Shown: positions 23,801 through 35,800 of the stretch, one piece after another
How positions within the stretch are numbered: position 1 is the stretch's first letter
Layout: each line of letters starts with the position of its first letter
Assembly (NCBI RefSeq): GCF_027244095.1
Contig: NC_069657.1
Location: 244,940,674-245,004,673, forward strand
Origin: Hemicordylus capensis
Lineage: Eukaryota; Chordata; Lepidosauria; Squamata; Cordylidae
Direction of reading: 5' to 3'
DNA: 64,000 nucleotides
Notes under the pieces: generated by a model
Told to the model about the DNA's origin: nothing
What the model saw: the letters and a program-made list of their open reading frames with translations, nothing else
The model's database searches: none
Program-made: the position numbers and the translations under genes

Positions 23801-26800
23801 ATAAAGACAATTCAGTATACTTCACAGGAATATGAGATTTTGTCATACTTAAAAGAAAAAATTCTAGTAAAAAAGGAAATTTGATACATAAAATTTGCTC
23901 CATTTTACAATGTATTTGTTTCCAAAATGATTGGGCAGTGTCGCATGTCCACCACATATGATAAAACGTCCCTATGTGATGGTTACATTTCCAGCATTCT
24001 TTTGGAAAACTGGCATCAATTTTATGTATAGTCATAGGAGTCACATACCACTGAAAAAACATTTTATACCAGTTCTCTCTCAAATTATTATTGAGGGTAA
24101 ATTTAATATTTTTCTTCCATTGATATTCCCAATCACTGAAATCAATTGTTTTATTTATATTCTACATCCATCTAACCATACACACCTTCACTTGTTCTGT
24201 TTCAGTATCATATTTCAATAACAACTGATAGACCGTACCAAGCAAATGATCAAGATTTTTTTGAATTAATTTTTCAAAATCAGTCAGATCCCTAAGTTTC
24301 CCTCCTTGTTGATGTAATCCATGTTGAACAATTGAACCCATTTGAATATACTGAAACCAGGGAGGTTTTTGAAAAAACTCCTTTATAAGCATTTGAATAG
24401 GTTTTAATTTCACTCTATCAACTAATAAATTTTGCAAAATACAAGATTTTTCTGCCCATAATCCAAATTTTCCATATCAATGTTCTTCATAAAAATATGC
24501 ATTTGAAATTGATGTCAAGGGAGAGACCATTGGACTTATTCTGTTCTGATATTTATCCCAACAATGTAAGAGACTGTTTCTAACAGTATGTAATTGAATT
24601 TCTGAGTCTTTTCTCTTTTTGGTAACCCATAGAAAATTGTGTAAACCTTTAGAAAGACCAGACTCTTCCATATTGGCTTTGATCCAATGAGAGACAATAT
24701 GAAATTTGTTCTGAATGCAATATATAATATAAGACAAAGTCAGCAATGATTTTCCCAGATGCGGAAAAAGCTTTTGATAATTTGGACTGGTCCTTCTTGT
24801 TTGCGGTTTTAGAAAGAATGAATTGTGGTTTTAATTTTCTCTCCTGGATTCGCAGTATTTATCAATGTGACCAAATTCCTCAGTCAGCCCTCTAATCTTA
24901 AGATTGCACACATGTGCCTTGGACTCCACTATCTCAATCTGATTTTCTAAACATCTGATTTCCAGTATTTGAGATGTTTTCTCCTGGGCAATTTCTTGTT
25001 GAACCTGAGAGACCTGAGATCCTAGTTGATCATGTTGTATAAGCTGCTGAGATACTGACTCGAACCTTGAGGTAACTTTGGCTTGAAAAGTGCCAAAGTT
25101 GCCATGAAAACTCGTCAATTCATCGCCAGATTTTTTCATCTGAGATCCTCAATTTGAATAGAGAAGTTATGAAATTCCATAAGGAAAGTTGAAATCTAAA
25201 AAAGGCTTGTGAATCTATTTGAGATGGCATTGTTTCTGGACTGATATCTGTTGAAGATTCTTGTTCGATTTTCCCTGGTCTTTTTCTGCTCATTTTCCTT
25301 ATGGATTTCATGCTAAAATATTTCTTCATAAACAACAAAAAAGAGTAAATCTAGAAAGGTGTATATAGTAATTGAATTCCCTATATAATACAGAAAAAAT
25401 GCACTTAAAATTATTAGGAATCTAAAATAGGAAAGTTTAAAAACAAACAAACCCTCTTGCTATGTAAAAAGGTGTACACAACAACTCCCTAAACTAATGC
25501 AAATAAACCACACAATTAATATCGGGAATCCAGTCTAAGATTCAGCACCTTACAGTAACAATAAGCAAAGACTAGAGCCTTAGAATAATACTAAAAAAAA
25601 AACCCATCTTTACATTGCCAATACCTTCTATATAACCATATAACCAACTTAATGAATAAGGAGCATGGAAATACCTTTAAAAAGAACCAATATCAATACA
25701 CCTCTTCAAATTGCTATTAGTCAATAATTATTCAATAAAGGCACCCAGGCAAAAATACAACAATAATCAGAAATGCATAATCAAAGATATATAGCAACTA
25801 GAAACTAAAAGCATTAGTATATATGACTATAAATATATAATTAAGTATGCAAAATGTGTAAAATATATAAAAGCGAAAAAAGTAGAAGTATTTCAATCTA
25901 TCTGATAGTCCTCAGATGTTAAGTTAAAATAAGATAAGTATAACAGTTGCAGGTTACAAATAAAATTAAATACTTTCCCAAAAGGTCCCTTGTTCAACAA
26001 TGGTATTCAATTTGAAGTCTTTGGCTCCATCTTGTGGCAAACCAAAAGTTGATATTGGAGCTGGAGCACAAAAACACGAATTATTTATGTTGAAACAGAA
26101 ACCACAGAGACTGTCTCTAACAAAGCTGTCCAAGGTCACAGATAACAGCAACAGCCAATGTTTGTCCGAGAGAATCCAAGGTCCTACTTTACCAATAGAG
26201 TCTGGACATTCAAATAATGTTCAAGTAATTCAGATAATATTTATTAAAAATTACATACACTTTAAAAACAGTTTCCCATTCCAAACATCTAAGGTGAGGA
26301 ATAATCCAAAAAGACAGGAAAGAAGAAAGGAACAGCGATTAATCCAACAGGCAAGGGCTTGCCACGTACATCCAGTTGTTCTTAATAGGTTACATAAATG
26401 AAAATGGAGGAAAATAATAATAATCCACAAAGGAAGAAGAATAGCAGTATCTTTCTTTATAAAACAGCAATTAAATCCAATAGGTCTTAATCTTCATGCC
26501 AAATCCACAACAAAAGCTTCTTGTCATCCAATTATAGAGCAGACACAAGCAGTATATCCAGCCAGGATTCATAAATCTTAGGCAGGCACCCAATGAGTAT
26601 TACAAAGTTAAATGCCGATGAAAAATCTGAAGGCAAATAAAAGTAAAAAAACAACAACAAGGAGCCATGAAAAGCTAATATTAAGATAAAAGGAGTTCAA
26701 AATATAATAAAAAGAATAACCAGAGATTTCAAGAGACCCAGGAGAAGATAAACTAAACTAAAAGAAAGGGTGTGGTAGACCTTAAAACCGTTGTTTTCAA

Positions 26801-29800
26801 TACGGCTGCTCCCTCAAGTCGAGACTTCAGGCAGATGTTTTTGCTGGAGAAGAGTCTGAGAATGAGTTAGCTCAGAAGTCCAACAATCTCCCTCACGGAA
26901 TATCAAAAGACTCCCAAGCTTTCCTCATAAATCAGAGACCAGCTCTCTGCTTCTGAATCAGTCCATTGCAAGGCTGATTTTAGGCTTTAGAGGTAGAACT
27001 CAGCTAACTGCTGGCAGATAGGATGCCATGACACGCAGAAGACCCTTTAGTTAGAAGCATATCCTTGCTCCTGACTTGATGTTTAAATTTCCAACTTTCA
27101 GGTAAATTTATTTTCTGTGAAGTCACTTGAAAAAAATATGCTTGTGGTAGATATCAGTACAACTTTAATTAGTACTGTTAGTGAAATTGATTTTGGTGAA
27201 GAGGATCCAATACAAAGCCTATGTAATCTCTGATTACAATAAAGAAAGTGTATTATTTATACATAATAGTGGCCTTAAGCTGCTCTCTTCCTTTCTTCTA
27301 GAATGTTGTATCTGTAAAAATACAAAACAGAAACTACACATTAATGCTTTCAGGCAGCAAGGAATAGTATGCCTCAAATGAGAGGAAATAGGGCTCAAAG
27401 CATGTGGGGCATGAAAATCTGTTCACATCTTATGAAATCAGTCTTGCATAAAATCTTCTGGGGCTGTTGTAAAGCAGAAAATCAGCAAATCTTAAACCAC
27501 AGTGGAAGATGAAAGAGTAAGTTTTGCCTGAAAAATCTAGAGACGAAGGGAGTTACACAATCACCATCCTACTTTGTGTTTTGATATTACCGCTAGCAAA
27601 ACTTTCAGTCAGGGCACACACACATAAATTTTGATAAATGGACCAGTTATGAGCAGGGCAGGAATTTAGATTTTAAATAACTGTGTGAAGAGAAAGGCAT
27701 AAGCTACCCCGACTCCTGAGCAAATAGGAATCATTCCATGTTGGTTTTTTATAGATGAAATAAAAATATTGGGAGATTTGGTCAAAAGTTTAGGATAGGG
27801 GAGACCTGCTTTGGCAGCAGTACATACAAAAAGGATCGAGGTGTCTTAGTGGACTACAAACTGAACCAGAGTCAGCTGTATGATGCAGTTTCTGAAACAA
27901 GTGATGCAGTCTTCCTGTGTCCAGTTCTGGGCACTACCACCCCTCCCCCTCATCCTACTACTACTACTGCTACTACTACTACTACTAATATACCGCTTTT
28001 CAGCAAAAGTTCTCAAAGTGGTTTACATGGAAAAATAAGTAATAATATATGGGCACTACATTTTTAGAAGGACCTTCTGTGCTTCTTCCATCAGGAACCT
28101 CAACTTCTGTAACTGAGATTTGAAGTACGTTACAAGATAGCAAATTCCCTGATGGAAGTAGGGCAGGCTATGCCAAGATTGGTTGTGGCATCTGAACCCA
28201 CCAATCTTGGCATATCAGAACCTGGAAAGGAAGTAGATACCTGGCACAGGGGCTGGGTGGGTTCTTGTGAACCTGCCCTGTGTAGGATTCAGTCTTGCCC
28301 TTATATTGCTAGCAAATGTTTTCACTCTATCGTTCATGTTTGTTTTGATAAACACAATGGTAAAACTTGATTCTTGGTAGTAAATAAAAGCAAAGAATGT
28401 CTATGCTGGGCCCATCCAGGGCAAGTTTGGATCATAACCATGTGCCCAGAGAAACACATGCCAAGCACCCCTCCCCCCTCAAAATTCTCAAAGCTGGACA
28501 AGGTATTATCTTTAAGGATAAATATACTATTTTATGTGTGTGGAAGAATCCAGACATTGGGATCTAAGAACTCATCCACATAACTTTTTAATGTGTGTGT
28601 TGTTCATTTTTATTACTCATATTTGTTATGTAGCTGTCTGTGTCAATTATCTTGTGCTGAGTTCAGCTGTTCTGCCTCAACTCAAGCTGAGTCTTCTGTA
28701 TGGATTATGTCTATAACATGCTGAGATGACATTGTTTTGGTTCTTTCATTCACAGAAACTCATGAAGCACTGGTGGTCATAAAATGCCCCAAACTGGGTT
28801 CAGTTCAGTGCAAATGGCAGTCACATTACCAGCTCAGCTCATGGTGGCTCTGCTTGGATTGCCTAAAAACTGGGCTGCCAAAAGTTTGAATGTGAATGAG
28901 TAAAGAAATGTTGTTCCAGGAGTGTGGTACTATTTATAGGAGACTGTCAAATTCAGGATTCCCAAATCCCTAAAAGCACAAACAGATATTCTGTTCTACC
29001 TAGGCTCAGTAAAATGTCCTGCAAAATGGAATGCTGCATTCAAGCCAGAAGAAAAATATCCCTTAATTGTGTTTTCCCATGGACTTGGAGCTTTCAGGTA
29101 ATAAAGCCAAAAAGAGCCAGGTTCATCCCTGATATGTGATTGCATTCAAACCATGTAATATACCAGGATAAAATTTTGTTCATCTAACTAACAGTATTTA
29201 AGAATGGTTCAGCATGTAGTGTTACCTGTTTAATAAACATTACTGATGGGAATGAAAAGTAGTAGCAATGCTAATTTCTGGAATACAGATACAGTGTGTT
29301 TTGTAAACATATTTACAAAATTCAAAGGTACAATATAAGAGTTTATTATTTACTGACGGTAATCTGATTTGAAAAATAAAAATGATACAAATACTAATTA
29401 TTATTATTATTATTATTATTACCACTACACAGTCGTGCCAGTATAGTTAAGATAAGGAGTTGTTTCAGTATCCTATCATTATTAGCCCTGGATATTCTAT
29501 TGGTGATAAAATCAAAACTATTTGCCTAATCTGCCTGATCATGTGCAGACATCAACTATGTGACAAGAGATACTGCCCTTTCAAATTAAGTTCAGATACT
29601 TTGAAAAATGGCATAGATGTAGCGATTTAAATATCAGCTCCTAAAAAGAGGGGCTCACATGTTTGCTACACATTGTTGCCATCAGATAACATATCTTATG
29701 TTGGAATTAAAATGAAGAAAAAATATACTATGCTGCTTTAGAAATGAACCCACACTTTGTCTTGGTTTTTGAGCTTGAGATTAGGCTGGGGAGGGATGCA

Positions 29801-32800
29801 TTCAGGTATACTCTCAACAAATGCAGTTTCCCTAGAGATTCCCCTGATAAATGTCTGCCTGATGCATCTCTTCAAGACACAGTGCTTCCTGAAAATGCCA
29901 TCTATATAGTAAATGTTCAGCCAGAAATTCAAGAGGTCTCCAGTCCAGCCACATTAACTTCCTACAGGTACATCTGGTGGTTCTCTGCCAAATCATCCCT
30001 GCAAGACACAGATCTTTACCCAAATGCTATGTACTGTGGCAGGACTTGAAACCTTACACTCAACTTACTTGGGAGTAGACCCCATGCCCTTATTCGTGAG
30101 AACCTTGCCTCCTTTCTTGCAAAAAGACCTGAACTTACTCATGGGTAGCTCCTCAATGTTTCTTGTTGGTATCCTCTATTAACTGCTTCATTTAAGGTGG
30201 TTTATAAATCTAATAAATAAATAAAACTGAGCAAAGAGGCACTTCTTGGTGGCTCTCTTATATTTTGCAAGTGGAGAGCAGCTGTCTCCAGTGACTTTCT
30301 GGTGCATGCGTGTGTGCCTTCCTTGCTTTCTATTGTGAGCCATTTAAGGACAGGAAAACATCTTAAGTATATATTTATGTATTTATTGATATAAATTGCT
30401 TTGATAACATTTTTTGAAAAAATTACAGATAAATATCTGTAGTTGTAGACATCACATCCTTATGAATAGACATCAGCCTTACTCATGGGTTGACCCTGAA
30501 ACATGTGAGCAGACCTCATTTATGAGGTCTGCTCTTGAGAAAAGATTCAGGGTTTCCTTCTGAGTAAGGACCTGAGTACGTTCTACTCACCTGTAAGTCT
30601 ACTCATTTGTGTTCTACTAGTGAGTGAAAATTGTCTTCTACTGGTGAGAGAGTAATCACCAGTGAAATCCTCATGAGTACTCATGAGTAGACAATCTGCC
30701 TTTCTCATGAGTGGACTCTCATGGTTATCCATGAGTAAGTATGGGCTCTTTATGAGTGAAGCTGAAATTTATTATAGCCGAGGATGTACGGTTTTCTCAG
30801 GAATAAGGTTGTGGGGTCTACTTGCTAGTTAGGATATGAGTGTACCTGCAGTAAGGGTGCAGTCTACTCATGTGAAGTTGTGAATGCATAGAGCCTTATT
30901 TCTAAAGCAGCATAATATACAAGACTGTACAGTCAGTACAAAGTCTGTGGCATGGAAGGTGGGCACCTTAACTTGCAATTTCCATGTTTTTACTGTAGTT
31001 AAATACCTAGAATATTGGATGTAGACCTAGGACTTCCTTATTCTTAGTTCTGTTTGTGTAAACTAGCAATTATTTTAGTCTGTTAAATAACAGTTATAAT
31101 TCTGTTTGTATAATAGCAATTATGGCTGTGTTCACACAACCATGGTGATTCTGGTTCAAGAGTTAACTAGGATCATTGAGCCCTGCAGAGGTGACTGTTA
31201 GAACACAGAATTTCAGGGCACTCATGGTCAAATTGCTGGGGTTTGATCAGGATTGCCCTGAAATTCTGTAGTCTATGTGGCCATTCACACAACCTATCAT
31301 GGGGGGGGGGGCAGGGCGGAAGGCTTTGCAAACCTTGCCTTTCCCTCAGTGAATGGACTTGGGCAGTCTTCAAACTTTATTATGGTCCTTGCCAACCATA
31401 AACACAGATAGCAAACAGCCAACACCACCAAAATAGTCAGGAAAGAAAAGGTGTGCATGGGGTGGTGGTGAATGAGCCGTATAAGCAACATAAATTATTA
31501 ATAGCCTTAGGATTAAAATCTAATTAAGAACCTGCATTAATTCATGCCTATCCCTACAAGCTGCAATACAAAATCCAGCAACACTAGCTGTCATTGATGA
31601 ATTCTAATCTGTGAAGAGAAAAGGGAGACAAAATTTATCAGATCTGCCTGGCAATCTCAATAAAATGGAGCAATAAAAGTAGAGCAAATATCACAATAAT
31701 TTGGGCAGTATAAAAGAATGTGACCCACTGTTTTAATTGATCCTGAGCCACAGGGCAAGTTGGTTCAATAAATGAAATGTTTCAGTACCCACTCTCCTGC
31801 TAAAACAGGCCATTGAAAATGCTCTCCTATGCTTTGGAATTAAAAGATCAGTGACTATTGAGCTATCTGGCGGGCATACGAATACTCATAACTCTCCCTG
31901 AACTAATATGACTAGAGGCCAGACTCTGATCTTTTTGTAACTCACATTCCAAAATTTGCTAAGGGCTAATTGAGCTCAATCATATCCTAAGGATATCAAA
32001 AGATTAGGAATAAATCTATATGTAAAGATGTAGTCCTATCTAGATGAAAAATATAAAGTAGTATAGCGTTGGAGGGGTCTTCTAGGCCATCCAGTTCAAC
32101 CTCATACTCGATGCAAGAAATCCAGAGCTAGAGCATCCCAACAGATGGCTGCCCAGTCTCTGACTGAAGACCTCCAGCAAGAGCGCACCTGTCCCCCAGT
32201 TAATTAGTTCCATTGTCAACCTGCTCTTACCATTAAAAGGTTTCTCCTAATGTTCAACTGAAACCCATCCTCCTGTAACTTAAGCCAATTAGATGCTATC
32301 CTAGATAACATCTAATAACAATTAGATGTTATCCTGCCTTCTAGGGCATCAGAGAACTAAGCCTTTGCCCTCTTCTGACAGCCCTTCAAGTATTCAGATA
32401 GATTGCTATCATGTCCCCCATTAGTCTTCTGCCAAACACAATTTTCTCAGTCCATCTTCTTCCAGATTTCTTTCTTTGAGAAAGCTTAGACTGTGGTCCC
32501 AGAACCTGAAATTGTCTCCTTGACACCATAATAGTAACCACTCATTCACCTGAATTCTTTTTCTCTCCCTTTGTTAGTCCTCTACCTTTCTTGGCAGTAA
32601 TAATAAAACTTTGACGTACTAGCCATAGGCTTTGACAAAACAGCATCAATAATACACAGTAAATCTTAAAGTCAGTTTATCTTTTATATTTATAAGAATT
32701 GATTAGAACACACTTTAGCCCCAGGGTTCCTTGTGCTCTTTGACATGGTCTCTGTATTTTACACTTCTGGACTTCACGCATGTGCAGAGACCATGTTGGG

Positions 32801-35800
32801 AACTTTCTAAGCATCTTGACTCCTGTTGTGGTGGGAACCCACCCTGCTCCCAACCACTCTATGTAGCTGCGCCTCTCCTCATCCCCTCAGTCTTTCATTA
32901 TCATTTGACTTCATTAAGCACTATCTGAGTTTCTGCAAGTAAAAATAATTCTAGTTAATTATTTTCCTTTCACTTCTGTTCCTTCTTGTTTGTTTATTGT
33001 GGGTATTTAGTGCTGTTAGTTTTTCACATTTCTTTATTTTTCTGGGGGGCCCATTCCCTTCTCCTTGTCTGCTGTGGGAGATTAGACCTAACGGTCCTTG
33101 TTATAGGATGAGTAAACATACACTGCAAGTGTGCAAGTGGACCAAGCTACCATCGACAGATACCCATAACAAGTGCCTGTTTTGCCTCGGTAAGGCACAT
33201 GTTGTCGAAACCTGCTCCCACTGCCAAAAATTCACCAAACAGGCCAGGGGGAAAAATAGAGCAACATGCTTATGCTCCGTGTTGTGGGAGCAAGCCTCAC
33301 ACTCCTCACAGCAACTCACAACTTCTACAGCTCCAACCATGTCCCTAACAACCACTGCGACCTTTTCAGGATCTCAGTCAGTCACAGACTTGGTGACACC
33401 ACACTCCCCAAAATCTGTATCAGTACTGACAGCTCTAGTACCGTGTACTCCATGCCCGACGCCGAGTGCACCTGTCTTGACCCCAGCCAAAAAAATTGCC
33501 CCCATCCTCCAGTAAGTCACACTCTACCAGGCCCATGGCTACTTTGGCAGCCTTCAGTAGGGCAGTGCCATTGGAGACCATATGTCAAGCAGCCACTTGG
33601 GCAACATTGCATCTTTCATCCAGCATTATGTGATAGATTGTCTAGCATAAAGGGATGTAAGCTTCAGCACAGCAGTTCTCCAGTCAATTTTCAGCTAGAA
33701 CCCCTTTCCAGGTAAGGCAGCTTGTTATGTGCCCAGAAGTGTAAAATACAGAGACCACATAGAAGAACAACAGGTTGCTTACCTGTAACTTTGGTTCTTT
33801 TAGTGGTCATCTGTACATTTACACTTCTGGGCTTCACACATGTGTGGAGACCACGTAGGGAAATTTCCAAGCTTCTTGACTCCTGTTTTGGCAGGAACTC
33901 CACCCCCAATCATTATATGTAGCTGCGCCTCTCCTCATCCCAGCAGTCACAGACTCTGCCTGAAGCAGACCCCAGTGGGGATGATGGGAGGGATGTAAAA
34001 GGACAGATAACCACTAGAACCAAAGTTACAGGTAAGTAACCTGTTGTCCTTTCCCATAGCCTCATAGTATCAATCATGTACTTGCTACCTTTCTTAACTG
34101 AGAAAAAAACATTAAAATAAGGATTGATAATGCAAACTGATTAATATGAAACTGTGTCTTGTACATGCAGACTTTCATAGCAGCAGGAGGAAACAGAAGA
34201 AGCATTAAATTGAAATGTATATTTTAAATGAGCTATAGATACAAATGCCCTTTGAATTCTGTCAGAAATGAATTAATCCATTTAATTTATTTGTCATGTT
34301 TGTCAACAGAACTATCTATTCGGCAGTTTGCATTGAAATGGCATCTCGGGGTTTTGTTGTTGCTTCTGTTGAGCACAGGTATGAAGTACCACTTACACAC
34401 TGTGAACGGAATATGGAAAGACTAGAAACAGAAAACAAGTGTGGGTTTTAGAAACTTAACTTCACTGCACTAGTTATTTTGGACTACAGTGTAGTATTTT
34501 CCTATGTGGGAGGGTTTTTGGAATGAGTCTAATATTAACTTACCAGACATGAGTTTGGGGTGATATATAAATATACTTAAATAAATAAATGTATGGAAAA
34601 CATTACACTGGAATCTTGTGGATTTTTCAAGAAAGATTTGAGAGCTGAATACTTGGTAGTCCTTGATAATGAGTGATTCTGAAAAATCCACATGAACGTC
34701 CACTATGGACATCATCCATATGTATTCCTCCAAGGGGATGTTTGAAAATCTAGCCATTTGAATGGCATTCCATAAAATGTTGGTCATCTAATTTGGTTAG
34801 CAGCAGTACAGACATGCATGGTTAGCTTCAGTGGGGTGAAACAGATCCACCAGCAGGTACAATCTCCAGTCACTCAGCCAGAACTATTACTTTGATTGCA
34901 TTACCGCTGTTTAGGCTTGCTGTCGGCCTTTAAGAGATCTGCAGTTTAGGCTCGCTGTCAGCCTTTAAGAGAGCCCTAAAAACCTGTTTGTTTGGCCTGG
35001 CCTTCCAAGGCTTGTGTGTTGTTGTTTTTAAAAGTATTTTAATTGGTTTTATATAGTTTTAATCATTTTTGAATTGTTTTTATATTGTTTTTAGCATTGT
35101 GTTTGAATTGTGGGTTTTATGTCTTTTTAAAAAGTTGTTGTACACCGCCCAGAGCCTCTGGATGGGGCGGTTTATAAATGTAATTAATTTAATTACCAGA
35201 AGGAAACAAAAAGGGTAAGGCAGCATAGAATGTATTTAGGCTGATGATTCCTGAGCCATGCATTACTAAATGTTTTTTCTTTACTGCCTCTGATTATTCT
35301 GAAGAGTAAATGCAGAGCTGATTACTACATGCCTAGGAAAGAGCTAGGCTTTGTCCTCCACTTCCTATGGGCTTCTTTAGAGGAACCCCTGCACCTGTTT
35401 TGTATAAGTAGTACACCTGCTTTACTGGCTGTGATGGAAAATATTGTTTGTATTGGGTCATCTAATAGGCAATGCCCTTAAAATTAATGTTATGATTAAT
35501 AATGTGTAGCATTCCACTTTCTTAACACATTTTTTCAGTATTATAAGCCCTGAAACTAAATTGTAAGTTGGTTTTAATATAGTTACTAAGGAATTATATT
35601 AAATATAGATACCATGGTACAGTTCTTAAAGGGAAGGGGGTGTAGGCTTCTCACAAAAGAAGCCTGAAGCATTCAAATCAGTATTTTCCTTTGTGTTAGA
35701 GACCAGTCCTCTTCAGCTACATATTACTATACAAAGAAACCTGCCTTAGAAGCAAAAGGAGACGCTTCAGTGCTGCACAAGGAGTGGATCTATTACAGAA

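Noticed and set aside
24831-25139. Single 102-codon minus-strand protein
   Set aside because: Only the part above about 24868 is L1 ORF1-like; the last residues are the reverse reading of an inverted reverse-transcriptase segment.
33266-33715. 149-codon plus-strand frame in the DIRS-like relic
   Set aside because: Overlaps the gag-like region in a different frame and shows no recognisable motif; treated as part of the fossil.
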